From: SG8-30 sp963715485 | GTDB lineage: Bacteria; Pseudomonadota; Gammaproteobacteria; Steroidobacterales; Steroidobacteraceae | DNA: 64,000 bases | Direction of reading: 5' to 3' | NCBI GenBank assembly: GCA_963715485.1 | Contig: OY970244.1 | Location: 2,356,001 to 2,420,000 of the forward strand | Part shown: positions 35,014-44,084 of the stretch, piece by piece | Position numbering within the stretch: position 1 is the stretch's first letter | Layout: each line of letters opens with the position of its first letter | Notes under the pieces: generated by a model | What the model saw: the letters and a program-made list of their open reading frames with translations, nothing else | What the model was told of the DNA's origin: nothing | Databases searched by the model: none | Position numbers and translations under genes: made by a program

Positions 35014-36176
35014 GGGGTGAACCTTCGTCCGGCGAAATTCGGCAGGCCCACGGTCGTGACGAACACGTGCCGCTTGAAATTGTCGTTGAACGGGCCAAGC
35101 GTGGTTCCGCCGGCCATTGCGTAAATCTTCGTGTCCGTATAGCCGCGGGACGGCTCGCGGGCACGCGCCAGCACGTAGAGTTTGACTGCCGTGACGTTCA
35201 TCAGCTCCGGTACCGTACAAGGCGCTGCCGTGGTGCAGGTGATGAAGTTGGCATCGGGCACGCCGTCGCCCCGGTTGGTGGGCGTCGTGCGGATACTCGG
35301 GTCGAGCCAGTCGACCGCCGCCGTGTAGTCGACGGCCGCGCCCGTTTCACTGATGTCGTCGATGCCCAGCTCTACCTGGAAGGACTCGATGCCCTCGATC
35401 AGCGCAACCGGTGGCTGGTGTTCCAGGACGCCGCCGGCGGACAGGTCGAACTCCGAGCGCATCAGCGTCGGTATGCCATCCCCGGCAGTCACGGCGTAGT
35501 CGCGCACGTAGTAGATGTTCGAAACGAACTTGCGCCGTTCCGCCGCCGTGGTGCAGTCCCGCTGCAGCACGGTAAAGCCGGTCGTGTCGAACACATAGGG
35601 CACCAGGTCCGTCAGGCACAGGCTCGACTGGAAGTACAGTCTCCCGGCGACTTCGGCCTGGCAGTTGGCCGACCCGGTTTCCAGGGTGCAGGTGTCTGCG
35701 TGGCGCACTACCAGCACGTCCGTGCTGGCACGCTTGTTCGTGATCACGCCACCGCAGATCGAGGCCGCATCATAGACCTGGACGGGGAGCCCGATGAGGT
35801 TCACCTTGTACTGGTCATCCCAGTTGGTCGGATCGTAAGCGAGACAGGGATCCGGCACTCCCAGCGGTGTATCGGCCGGAACAGCCGTTGTCGTCTGGTC
35901 GTCGAAGGCCGGGACGTGGGTCCCCCAGAATCCCGCGTGGATAATGTCGCTTTCCAGCACCTGGGTGGCGAGGCGGCCGTTCTCGATCATGCTGTTCGTC
36001 CGCGCCATTTCCCGGCTCCGGCCGCTGGTGTTGACGAACATCGCGACCAGCGCGGCCAGGATCACGAGGCTGATGGCCACGGATACCATCAGCTCCACGA
36101 GCGTGAAGCCGGCTTCACTGCGGCGTGTCGGTCGTATCGCTGGTAGAGGACGTGATGTCAAATGCATGGCGTTCAC
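35010..36176 (-). CDS. pilW: Minor pilin PilW
   Basis: PilW is a minor pilin of the tip complex. The product has 388 residues. The leader ends AG before FTLVELMVSVAISLVILAAL, a standard prepilin signal, and the ENGRLATQVLESDIIHAGFWG block is typical for PilW. The GTG at 36176 overlaps the pilV stop; ATG 36167 is also possible. Several cysteines in the C-terminal half suggest disulfides. Confidence 0.92.
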   Translation of the reverse strand: MNAMHLTSRPLPAIRPTRRSEAGFTLVELMVSVAISLVILAALVAMFVNTSGRSREMARTNSMIENGRLATQVLESDIIHAGFWGTHVPAFDDQTTTAVPADTPLGVPDPCLAYDPTNWDDQYKVNLIGLPVQVYDAASICGGVITNKRASTDVLVVRHADTCTLETGSANCQAEVAGRLYFQSSLCLTDLVPYVFDTTGFTVLQRDCTTAAERRKFVSNIYYVRDYAVTAGDGIPTLMRSEFDLSAGGVLEHQPPVALIEGIESFQVELGIDDISETGAAVDYTAAVDWLDPSIRTTPTNRGDGVPDANFITCTTAAPCTVPELMNVTAVKLYVLARAREPSRGYTDTKIYAMAGGTTLGPFNDNFKRHVFVTTVGLPNFAGRRFTP

Positions 36177-36742
36177 GTGAGGTTGGCGATTCGCACGATC
36201 GTCGTGACGACGCGGCGACAGAGGTCATCCTGGCAGGGCGAATCGGCATCGCCATCGTAGAGTCCTTCCCCGCAATCAACACCCGCTGGCGGGGCGCTGA
36301 CGGGAGTCATCCCCTGCCATGCGACCGTCACCATGTACTCGCTGCCCGGGGTGGCACCGATGTCCTGGATGCAGCCACGACCGCCCACGACGGCACCCAC
36401 CTGGGAACCACCGAGATCCTCGGCCGCTCCCTGCAGGGCGGCGCACCATTCGCTGAGGTCCGCTTCCTGGCGCGTCGCGGTGGTCGTGGGGCAGGTCATG
36501 CCGGCACCGAGCGGGCTGGCGGTGACATAACTGGCAGCGTTGTTGCGATTGAGCGAGACCCGGCTGGCCATGTCCTCCATCAGGACCAGCCCCTGCGAGC
36601 GCTGGTAGGACTCGACCTGAAGCACCTGCAGGCGGCCCTGGAGCACGACCAGGCTGAGCAGGCCAACGGACAGGATCACCATGGAGACGAGCACCTCGAC
36701 CATCGACATGCCGTCCTCCCGTCGTACAAGCTTGATGCGCAT
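36173..36742 (-). CDS. pilV: Minor pilin PilV
   Basis: PilV is a minor pilin of 189 residues. The leader MRIKLVRREDG precedes MSMVEVLVSMVILSVGLLSL, a prepilin helix with Met at +1 rather than Phe. The RLQVLQVESYQRSQGLVLME and DMASRVSLNRNNAASY segments match PilV. Its ATG lies 2 bases after the pilE-like stop, and its stop overlaps the pilW start. The frame is open far upstream only as a pilE shadow. Confidence 0.9.
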   Translation of the reverse strand: MRIKLVRREDGMSMVEVLVSMVILSVGLLSLVVLQGRLQVLQVESYQRSQGLVLMEDMASRVSLNRNNAASYVTASPLGAGMTCPTTTATRQEADLSEWCAALQGAAEDLGGSQVGAVVGGRGCIQDIGATPGSEYMVTVAWQGMTPVSAPPAGVDCGEGLYDGDADSPCQDDLCRRVVTTIVRIANLT

Positions 36743-36744
36743 GG

Positions 36745-37122
36745 CTACCACTTGTCTGCGGGGGTTTTCACCCCGTTGCTGTTGATGGAGATATTGCCGT
36801 CGCTCGCCTGCCCACCGGTCGCAGTGAACGTGATGCTGAACCCAGGTGGCGGTCCAGCGTCGAGCGCTATGTCGAAGGTGTAGTTGTTGCTGACTTCCGG
36901 CGCCAGCGAGTAGCCGAGCGCTGCCTTGGTGGCATAGACGCGGTTTGCCGCGAAGTACTGGTGCTCGAGATTGACGATGTCCATCATGGCGGACTGCGCC
37001 GCGCGCCGGTTGCCGCGCTTGACGGATTCCCGATAGCTGGGCACGGCGATCGCCGCAAGAATAGCGATGATCACGAGCGCTATCATCAGCTCGACCAGCG
37101 TGAAACCCCTCCATTTGCGCAT
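36745..37122 (-). CDS. pilE: Type IV pilin-like protein (PilE type)
   Basis: This is a small pilin of 125 residues. A very short leader (MRKWRG) precedes FTLVELMIALVIIAILAAIA, the canonical prepilin helix, followed by VPSYRESVKRGNRRAAQS and a short beta domain with QYFAANRVYA. It has no cysteine at all, unlike major pilins with a C-terminal disulfide loop, so it is more likely a minor PilE/ComP-type pilin. It is the first gene of the operon. Confidence 0.9.
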   Translation of the reverse strand: MRKWRGFTLVELMIALVIIAILAAIAVPSYRESVKRGNRRAAQSAMMDIVNLEHQYFAANRVYATKAALGYSLAPEVSNNYTFDIALDAGPPPGFSITFTATGGQASDGNISINSNGVKTPADKW

Positions 37123-37426
37123 GAGTCAGCTCCGCCTTTCTGCCATGACGCAAGGCTATCTGCTGCGCCCGCTGGCCGAGAGGCCTTTCCGACATGCGGC
37201 GCCTGGACGGGGACGAGCGGTTCAGGAACGTGACCTGGTTCTCAGTCCCGTGGCCTCTGCGCGTCGCAACCGCGCGAATCTCGCGACGGCCGGGCATCTG
37301 TCGGGCCGTTGACATATTTTCTGCTGGATCTGTCGCCATCCGCGCAGCGCGCCGAACGGCGGACCCTTCCGCCAGCCGGCTGTCCCCTGCCTGACGTTGC
37401 ACGGACGACCTGGCAGCAAGGCCCGC
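37123..37426. other. Gene-free stretch upstream of the pilin operon
   Basis: About 300 bases lie between the tilS stop and the pilE start. A purine-rich ribosome-binding site precedes pilE. I found no convincing sigma-70 or sigma-54 promoter on the minus strand. A TTGACA at 37309-37314 is on the plus strand with no gene downstream and no matching -10. No repeats or RNA gene are evident. Confidence 0.5.
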
Positions 37427-38833
37427 CTACGGGCGCCGGGCTGGTGTGCCGCAGCCGGCCGCGATCCACCGGAGTTGCAGGCCGCGCCCATCACCTGCGA
37501 CCACGGCCTCTGCAGCCAGCCACCGATCTGCCACGGCAAGCAGTCGGCTGCCGTGGTAGACGAGCGGTACGCGCGCTCTCAGCCAGGGCTCGACGCCTCC
37601 CTCCACAAGCAATCGTCCGACGGACCTTTCCTCTGCACGACCCGCCGGTCGCAATTTCTCGCCGCCACGCCGCAGTCGCAGCTCATAGGGACCGGGAAAG
37701 CGTGCCGCGTCGATCCCCTCGCCGGTCGATTCCTCCAGCACCACGGATCCCGTCCCCTCGATGAACAGGCGCTGTCCCGGTTCAATTGCATAGGCCCGCT
37801 GCGTCGCCTGGCCAAGCGGCTGCATCGCATAGAGCCTGCCCCGATAGCGCCGCACTTCTCCTTCCGGCCAGGTGACCACCGGCTGTGCGTCGTCACGGGC
37901 GGGCACGAGGTCGCGCAGGATCGACGCCAGACGCGCGGTAGAAGGCGTCCCCAGGCCCTGCTCTGCGATCCACCAGCGCAGGACGTTCACCTGCCGCTCG
38001 CGCGGCAGCGCCACCAGTCCGGCGATCTCGAGGCGCCCTGGATCGTCCACCAGCGCCTTGCCATCGGCTTGTGCCAACGCCGCGAGCAACTCTTTCGCGT
38101 CGGCGAAATGACGCGCGCTTCGGCCAACGGTTCGCGCCACGGCCGGCCAGCGCGCCCGGATGGCCGGCAGCACCTGGTGGCGAAGGTAGGCGCGGTCATA
38201 GCGGGATTCAACGTTCATCGGGTCCTCGACCCAGTCGAGGCCCTTGGCTGTCGCGTAGGCAACGAGCTCGTCGCGGGCGACGTGGAGCAGGGGCCGGATG
38301 TGGTGCCCGCTGCCAAGCGGGGCCAAATTCGGCATCGCAGCCAGACCGGAAACGCCGGCGCCACGAAACAGCTGCAGCAACACCGTTTCCAGCTGATCGT
38401 CGGCGTGGTGGGCCGTCAGCAGGCATTCGGCTGGCTGCAATGCGTCCGCCATGGCGGAATACCGCGCACTGCGTGCCTCGGCCTCGACACTCGCACCCTT
38501 GGCGACCACCAGCCCAAGTTCCAGCACCTGCAGCGGCACGCCCAGACGGTCGCAGACAGCCTGGCAGCGGGAAGCCCAGGCCTTCGAGGCCCCCTGCAAT
38601 CCGTGGTCAACGTGCATCGCACGCAAGCGGATCCTCGGGTCCCGCGATGACAGTCGATGCGCGGCATGCAGCAGCGCAACGGAGTCCACGCCACCGGAAA
38701 GGGCCACGCAGAGCGTGACGTCGGGATAGCCAGGGATCAGTCGGGCGAGGGACGACTCGAGGGCAATGTCGAGCGTGGCGGCTGCCTGCTCCCTATGCAG
38801 ATTGGGGACAGTCCCCTTTTTCCGGTCCATCAT
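37427..38833 (-). CDS. tilS: tRNA(Ile)-lysidine synthase
   Basis: TilS makes lysidine at position 34 of tRNA-Ile2 so that it reads AUA. The product has about 468 residues. The PP-loop ATPase motif SGGVDS lies in LCVALSGGVDSVALLHA, followed by HVDHGLQG and HHADDQLETVLLQL, then TilS substrate-binding and C-terminal domains. The N-terminal MMDRKKGTVPN is unlike relatives because a GGGGACAGTCCCC palindrome lies in the first codons. ATG 38833, ATG 38830 and GTG 38839 are all possible starts. It ends the long cluster after accA. Confidence 0.93.
   Translation of the reverse strand: MMDRKKGTVPNLHREQAAATLDIALESSLARLIPGYPDVTLCVALSGGVDSVALLHAAHRLSSRDPRIRLRAMHVDHGLQGASKAWASRCQAVCDRLGVPLQVLELGLVVAKGASVEAEARSARYSAMADALQPAECLLTAHHADDQLETVLLQLFRGAGVSGLAAMPNLAPLGSGHHIRPLLHVARDELVAYATAKGLDWVEDPMNVESRYDRAYLRHQVLPAIRARWPAVARTVGRSARHFADAKELLAALAQADGKALVDDPGRLEIAGLVALPRERQVNVLRWWIAEQGLGTPSTARLASILRDLVPARDDAQPVVTWPEGEVRRYRGRLYAMQPLGQATQRAYAIEPGQRLFIEGTGSVVLEESTGEGIDAARFPGPYELRLRRGGEKLRPAGRAEERSVGRLLVEGGVEPWLRARVPLVYHGSRLLAVADRWLAAEAVVAGDGRGLQLRWIAAGCGTPARRP
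38804..38816. repeat. Palindrome inside the tilS 5' coding region
   Basis: A perfect GGGGACAGTCCCC, followed by a T-run on the plus strand, lies within codons about 5-10 of tilS and encodes the KKGTVPN stretch. It matches the dispersed palindrome family. Confidence 0.75.
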
Positions 38834-38881
38834 CGTCACCCTGCCCGCGCGCCATCGAGTCAGGAAAAGTGGGAAGGTCCC

Positions 38882-39841
38882 CTAGGATTCACCGAAGACC
38901 CCATAGCCGCGTAGCTTGGCGCGTCGCTTCTCGAGCAGCTCGCCCGGCGGCAGGGCGGACACTTCGGCCAGGTGACGGACCAGGGAGGTCTTGAGAGATT
39001 CCGCCATCGCCTGCGGGTCGCGATGCGCGCCACCGAGCGGCTCGCGGACGACCTCATCGACCAGGCGCTGCCGTCGCAGCCTGTCGGCGGTGATGCCCAT
39101 CGCCTGTGCGGCCAGTTCCTTCTTGTCCGCGCTCTTCCACAGGATCGAGGCACAGCCCTCCGGCGAAATCACCGAATAGATGCTGTACTGGAGCATGATC
39201 AGCCGGTCGCAGACACCGATCGCCAGCGCGCCGCCGGACCCGCCCTCGCCGATTACGCAGCTGACCACCGGTACGGTCAGCTCCGACATCTCGAACAGGT
39301 TGCGCGCGATCGCCTCGGACTGGTTGCGCTCTTCGGAGCCGACCCCCGGGTAGGCTCCGGGCGTGTCGATCAGCGTGATGATCGGCAGCTGGAAACGGTC
39401 TGCCGTCTTCATCAGCCTCAGCGCCTTGCGGTAACCCTCCGGCTTGGGCATGCCGTAATTGCGGCGCACCCGCTCCTTGGTGTCGCGCCCCTTCTGCTGG
39501 CCGATCAGCATGACCGGCTTGCCGTCGAGCCGGGCTGGCCCGCCCACGACAGCGGGGTCGTCCGCGTACATCCGGTCGCCGTGCAACTCGGTGAACTCCG
39601 TGAACAGCATCGGGATGTAGTCGAGGGTATAGGGCCGGCCGGGGTGCCGTCCGAGCTGCGTCACCTGCCATGGGGTCAGGCTCGCGAAAATGCTCGAGGT
39701 CAGCGCCCGGCTCTTGGCCTCCAGGCGCTTCACTTCCTCGGCAACGTTGATCTCGGAATCGTCACCGAGGAACTTGAGCTCTTCGATTTTCGCCTCGAGC
39801 TCTGCGATGGGCTGCTCGAAGTCCAGGAATTGCATGTTCAT
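38882..39841 (-). CDS. accA: Acetyl-CoA carboxylase carboxyltransferase subunit alpha
   Basis: AccA, with AccD, transfers carboxyl from biotin to acetyl-CoA in the first step of fatty acid synthesis. The product has 319 residues, the same as E. coli. It begins MNMQFLDFEQPIAELEAKI and carries the RPYTLDYI, IGQQKGRDTKERVRRNYGMP and DTPGAYPGVGSEERNQSEAI blocks. It lies between dnaE and tilS; dnaE-accA-tilS is conserved in many gammaproteobacteria. Confidence 0.98.
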   Translation of the reverse strand: MNMQFLDFEQPIAELEAKIEELKFLGDDSEINVAEEVKRLEAKSRALTSSIFASLTPWQVTQLGRHPGRPYTLDYIPMLFTEFTELHGDRMYADDPAVVGGPARLDGKPVMLIGQQKGRDTKERVRRNYGMPKPEGYRKALRLMKTADRFQLPIITLIDTPGAYPGVGSEERNQSEAIARNLFEMSELTVPVVSCVIGEGGSGGALAIGVCDRLIMLQYSIYSVISPEGCASILWKSADKKELAAQAMGITADRLRRQRLVDEVVREPLGGAHRDPQAMAESLKTSLVRHLAEVSALPPGELLEKRRAKLRGYGVFGES

Positions 39842-39863
39842 GGTATGCGTGAGTCTACCTCAA

Positions 39864-39880
39864 GCGGGGTACTGCCCCGC
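39864..39880. repeat. Short hairpin between dnaE and accA
   Basis: GCGGGG (39864-39869) and CCCCGC (39875-39880) form a 6-bp stem in the 59-base dnaE-accA gap. Its core GGGGTACTGCCCC resembles a degenerate member of the palindrome family. No T-tract follows, so it is not a convincing terminator. Confidence 0.45.
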
Positions 39881-39900
39881 GGCGCGGCCTGAACCCTCAT

Positions 39901-42900
39901 CTACCCGTCCAGCCTGGGCCCGTACACCACGCGAACCGAATCGCGACCAACCAGCTGCGCCAGCCGCTCCAGCAGTTCGCGCGTCGGGCGCACCTGCCAC
40001 TCCTCGCCCAGCGTGATGGCCGCCTTGGCATCATCGCTTGAATACTGAAGTGCGACGCCGCAGCGGCCGCTGCGAAACGGCTTCAGCACTTCCTCGAGCT
40101 CACCGACGAGCCTGGCGCCATTGCCGTTCGACGGCCAGCGCAGAACGATCCGCCTCGCCTCGCGCTCGCGGACGGTGTCCACGCTGGTGAGTTTCTTTGC
40201 GTTGATTCGCCAGTCCTCGATGAACTCGTCGAAACGCAACAGTCCCTCGACGACCAGGATCGCGTCGCGGGCGATGATGTCGCGATGCTGCTGGAACACG
40301 TCCTCGAACAGCATGACCTCGATACGTGCGCTGCGGTCGTCCAGCACCAGCGTGGTGCGGTTGCCTCGCTTGCGTATCTCGAGCACCAGCCCGGCCAGGG
40401 TGACCGGCTTGCCCCCGCCAAACCGCGGCGTCTCGCCGATCGGCTTGCCGGACGCAACATCGGCGATGCGGCCCGATACGATGCCGGCGAGTTCGCGCTC
40501 ATATTCGGCGATGGGGTGCCCGGTCAGGAACAGACCGAGCGTGTCGCGCTCGCCCTGCAGACGCACCGCTTCGCTCCAGTCCGGGATCTCCTCGACCGGC
40601 AACGGCGGTGGCGCCAGCAAGTCGTCCGCCGCCGGCGCCAGCCCGAACAGGTCGTCCTGGCCGGCCGCGGTGGCCCGGGTGCTCTGCTCGCCGAGCTGCA
40701 GTGCAGACGGCAGCTGGTGCATCAGCGTGGCGCGGTTGGGACCGAGCCCATCCATGCAGCCGGCGCGTATCAGCGCCTCCAGCGTACGACGGTTGGCCTT
40801 CGACAGGTCGATACGGTGGCACAGGTCCCCGAGGTCGCGGAACGGCCCGCGCTCGGCACGCTCCTGCATGATCGCTTCGACCGCGCCCTGCCCCACGCCC
40901 TTTACCGCCCCCAGCCCGTAGCGGATCGTCTTCTCGTCGGCGACCGTGAACTGGTAGACCGACTCGTTGACGTCCGGCGGCAGCACGGCCAGCCCGATAC
41001 CGGCGCACTCGTCGATGATGGTCACCACCTTGTCGGTATGATCCATGTCGGTGGACAGCACCGCCGCCATGAATGCGGCCGGATAGTGCGTCTTCAGCCA
41101 GCCGGTCTGGTAGGAGAGCACCGCGTAGGCAGCCGAATGGGACTTGTTGAAGCCGTAGCCAGCGAATTTCTCCATCAGGTCGAAGATATGCGCCGCCTGC
41201 CCCTGCCGCACGCCACGCGCCGTTGCGCCCTCGACGAACACGGAGCGCTGCTTGGCCATCTCCTCCGGCTTCTTCTTGCCCATTGCGCGCCGCAGCAGGT
41301 CGGCGCCGCCGAGCGTGTAACCGGCCAGCACCTGTGCGATCTGCATGACCTGCTCCTGGTACAGGATCACGCCATAGGTCGGCTTGAGCACCGCCTCGAG
41401 GCTCGGGTGCAGGTAATCGATGGTCGCGCCGCTGCGGTCGTGCTTGCGGCTGATGAAGTCCTCCACCATCCCCGACTGCAGCGGGCCGGGACGGAATAGC
41501 GCCACCAGCGCGACGATGTCGTCGAAGCAATCAGGTTGCAGACGGCGAATCAGGTCCTTCATGCCGCGCGATTCCAGCTGGAACACCGCTGTAGTCCGGC
41601 ACGATTTCAGCAGGCTATAGGTCGCAGCGTCGTCGAGCGGCAATGCCGCCATGTCGAGCGGTGGCTCACCGCGGTCGGCGCGCTGCCGGTTGATGTTGGC
41701 GACTGCCCAGTCGATGACCGTCAGCGTCCGCAGGCCCAGGAAGTCGAACTTCACCAGGCCGACCTTCTCGACGTCGTCCTTGTCGAATTGCGTCACGACC
41801 GAGGTGCTGCCCTGCTCGCAGAACAGGGCGGAGAAGTCGGTGAGCCCCGACGGCGCAATGACGACGCCGCCGGCGTGAGTGCCAGCGTTTCGCGTCAGTC
41901 CCTCGAGCGAGCGCGCCAGGTCGATCAGGTCGCGGACCTCGTCTTCGGCCTCGTAACGGCGCTTGAGTTCCGGTTCCTTGCCCAGGGCGTCCTCGAGCGT
42001 GATTCCCAGCTCGAAGGGGATCAGCTTGGCGATGCTGTCGACGAAGCCGTAGGGGTGCCCCAGTACCCGGCCGACGTCGCGAACCACGGCCTTGGCCGCC
42101 ATGGTGCCAAAGGTAATGATCTGCGAGACCTTGTCCCGGCCGTAGCTGCGCGCCACGTAATCGATGACCCGGTCGCGCTTCTCCATGCAGAAGTCGATGT
42201 CGAAGTCCGGCATCGAGACCCGCTCGGGGTTCAGGAACCGCTCGAACAGCAGGTCGTGCTGCAGCGGATCCAGGTCGGTGATGCCGAGTGCGTAGGCGAC
42301 CAGCGAACCGGCGCCGGATCCACGGCCCGGCCCGACCGGCACGTCGTTCCTGCGCGCCCAGCGGATGAAGTCGGCGACGATGAGGAAATAGCCCTCGAAG
42401 CCCATCTGGCAGATGACTTCGAGCTCGTGTCCGAGGCGGGACTCGTAGTCCTCGCGCGGCAAGGCCCGGAATCTCAGCTGGGGTGCCCGATCCATGGCGG
42501 CCAGCCGGTCATCGAGGCCGCGCGCGGACTCGGAGCGCAGGAATCCGGCCGTGGTCGTGCCCTCCGGGACCGGAAACTCGGGCAGGAACGACTTCCCGAG
42601 TGGGACGTCGATGGAGCAGCGGCGGGCTATCTCGACACTGTTCTCGATCGCTTCCGGCAGGTCGGCAAACAGCGCCGTCATTTCCTGCGGCGAGCGCAGG
42701 TACTGTTGTTCGGTGTAGCGCCGCGGCCTGCCGGGATCGTTGAGCAGCACGCCGTCGCGGATGCACACGCGCGCCTCGTGAGCCTCGAAATCGTCGGGGC
42801 TGATGAACCTCACGTCATTCGTGGCGACAACCGGGGCCGGGGCATCGTCGACCAGCCCGAGCACACCGCGGATGTACTCTTCCTCGCCGGGCCGACCGGT

Positions 42901-43413
42901 ACGCTGTATCTCGAGGTAGTAACGGTCGTCAAACAGGCCAAGCCAGTATTTCAGCAGCTCGCGCGCGTCCTGTTCGCGCCCACCGAGCAGCGCCCTGCCC
43001 ACGTCGCCCTCCCGCGCGCCTGACAGGGCAATGACACCGGCGGTCGTGGTGGCATCGAGCCACTCACGCTCGAGCATCGGGATTCCGCGCTGCTGGCCCT
43101 CGAGGTAGGCCCGCGACACCAGTCGGGTGATATTCCGGTAACCGTCGTAGCTCTGGGCCAGAAGGGTCAGGCGCGAAGCTTCGGCGCGCTCGTCCGCTTC
43201 GCGCAGCAGGACATCGACGCCGATGAGGGGCTTGATGCCCTGCTTCTGGGCCTCGCCATAGAACTTGACCATCGCAAACAGGTTGTTCTGGTCGGTCAGG
43301 GCCACGGCCGGCATGCCCAACCTGGCCACCGCCTTCATCAACTGCGGCACACGTACCACGCCGTCCACGAGCGAATACTCGGTGTGAACCCTGAGATGGA
43401 CGAACTGGGGCAT
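39901..43413 (-). CDS. dnaE: DNA polymerase III subunit alpha
   Basis: DnaE is the replicative polymerase subunit. The product has 1170 residues. The PHP domain starts QFVHLRVHTEYSLVDG. The polymerase catalytic motif PDFDIDFCMEKRD, with its aspartates, is near residue 400. The finger and little-finger regions include HAGGVVIAPSGLTDFS and FNKSHSAAYAVLSYQTGW. An OB domain follows at about 990-1075. I chose the ATG at 43413, overlapping the rnhB stop by one base and giving the conserved MPQFVHLRVHTEYS. The 97 open codons upstream are an rnhB shadow. Confidence 0.98.
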   Translation of the reverse strand: MPQFVHLRVHTEYSLVDGVVRVPQLMKAVARLGMPAVALTDQNNLFAMVKFYGEAQKQGIKPLIGVDVLLREADERAEASRLTLLAQSYDGYRNITRLVSRAYLEGQQRGIPMLEREWLDATTTAGVIALSGAREGDVGRALLGGREQDARELLKYWLGLFDDRYYLEIQRTGRPGEEEYIRGVLGLVDDAPAPVVATNDVRFISPDDFEAHEARVCIRDGVLLNDPGRPRRYTEQQYLRSPQEMTALFADLPEAIENSVEIARRCSIDVPLGKSFLPEFPVPEGTTTAGFLRSESARGLDDRLAAMDRAPQLRFRALPREDYESRLGHELEVICQMGFEGYFLIVADFIRWARRNDVPVGPGRGSGAGSLVAYALGITDLDPLQHDLLFERFLNPERVSMPDFDIDFCMEKRDRVIDYVARSYGRDKVSQIITFGTMAAKAVVRDVGRVLGHPYGFVDSIAKLIPFELGITLEDALGKEPELKRRYEAEDEVRDLIDLARSLEGLTRNAGTHAGGVVIAPSGLTDFSALFCEQGSTSVVTQFDKDDVEKVGLVKFDFLGLRTLTVIDWAVANINRQRADRGEPPLDMAALPLDDAATYSLLKSCRTTAVFQLESRGMKDLIRRLQPDCFDDIVALVALFRPGPLQSGMVEDFISRKHDRSGATIDYLHPSLEAVLKPTYGVILYQEQVMQIAQVLAGYTLGGADLLRRAMGKKKPEEMAKQRSVFVEGATARGVRQGQAAHIFDLMEKFAGYGFNKSHSAAYAVLSYQTGWLKTHYPAAFMAAVLSTDMDHTDKVVTIIDECAGIGLAVLPPDVNESVYQFTVADEKTIRYGLGAVKGVGQGAVEAIMQERAERGPFRDLGDLCHRIDLSKANRRTLEALIRAGCMDGLGPNRATLMHQLPSALQLGEQSTRATAAGQDDLFGLAPAADDLLAPPPLPVEEIPDWSEAVRLQGERDTLGLFLTGHPIAEYERELAGIVSGRIADVASGKPIGETPRFGGGKPVTLAGLVLEIRKRGNRTTLVLDDRSARIEVMLFEDVFQQHRDIIARDAILVVEGLLRFDEFIEDWRINAKKLTSVDTVREREARRIVLRWPSNGNGARLVGELEEVLKPFRSGRCGVALQYSSDDAKAAITLGEEWQVRPTRELLERLAQLVGRDSVRVVYGPRLDG

Positions 43414-44045
43414 CAGTCGGTTGCCGGGCTTGCGGGATGGCCCAGCGATTTTACCGGGGCGAAGCTCCGCCGGTGCAGCCGGCATGGGCCGAGGCGCGCA
43501 AGTGCCTGAACGTGCGAGGGAGTTGGGTATCCCTTGTGGCGCTCGAAGCCGTAACCAGGATAGACCTGCGCGGCCCGGCACATCCAGGCGTCGCGGGCTG
43601 TCTTGGCCAGGATCGACGCGGCACTGATCTCGGCTACCCGCGCGTCGCCGCCAACCTCGGCCTGCCAGGTACAGCTGAAGCCCAGCGCGACGCCCGACGG
43701 GCATCGGTTGCCATCCACCCGGACGTGCCCGGGCGGAACCGCCAGCGCCAACAGGGCGCGACGCATGGCAAGCCAGGTGGCGCCGAGGATATTCAATGCG
43801 TCGATCTCCTCGGCGTCGGCCAGGCCCATGCCCCAGGCCCGGCAGCGCTCCCGGATCACCGGCGCCAGCACCTCGCGCGAGGCAGCGGAGAGCCTCTTGG
43901 AATCGGCCAGGCCCGTGATTGGCCGTTCCGCATCCAGGATGACGGCTGCGGCAAACACCGGACCCGCCAGCGGTCCCCGGCCGGCCTCGTCTACCCCGGC
44001 GACCAGCAAGGGAGCAGAAAAAGGGGGCAGTCCCCTTTTATTCAT
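43413..44045 (-). CDS. rnhB: Ribonuclease HII
   Basis: RNase HII removes ribonucleotides from DNA. The product has 210 residues. The N-terminal catalytic motif GVDEAGRGPLAG supplies Asp19 and Glu20, and AEISAASILAKTARD and ERHKGYPTPSH are typical. The first 14 residues (MNKRGLPPFSAPLL) are encoded by a palindromic element and have no family counterpart. The ATG overlaps the lpxB stop (ATGA) and lies in the loop of that element. It is followed by dnaE. Confidence 0.95.
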   Translation of the reverse strand: MNKRGLPPFSAPLLVAGVDEAGRGPLAGPVFAAAVILDAERPITGLADSKRLSAASREVLAPVIRERCRAWGMGLADAEEIDALNILGATWLAMRRALLALAVPPGHVRVDGNRCPSGVALGFSCTWQAEVGGDARVAEISAASILAKTARDAWMCRAAQVYPGYGFERHKGYPTPSHVQALARLGPCRLHRRSFAPVKSLGHPASPATD

Positions 44046-44084
44046 GGCTCCGACCCGGAATAGGGGGCTGTCCCCTTTTTCTGC
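44014..44084. repeat. REPIN-like inverted pair spanning the lpxB/rnhB junction
   Basis: Two 22-base arms (44014-44035 and 44063-44084) match as inverted repeats at 20 of 22 positions. Each contains a core palindrome (GGGGGCAGTCCCC and GGGGGCTGTCCCC). The 27-base loop holds the overlapping lpxB stop and rnhB start. Both coding ends are therefore written in repeat sequence. Confidence 0.85.

Noticed and set aside
37309..37314. TTGACA as a promoter -35
   Set aside because: It is on the plus strand, no -10 follows at 16-18 bases, and no plus-strand gene lies downstream.
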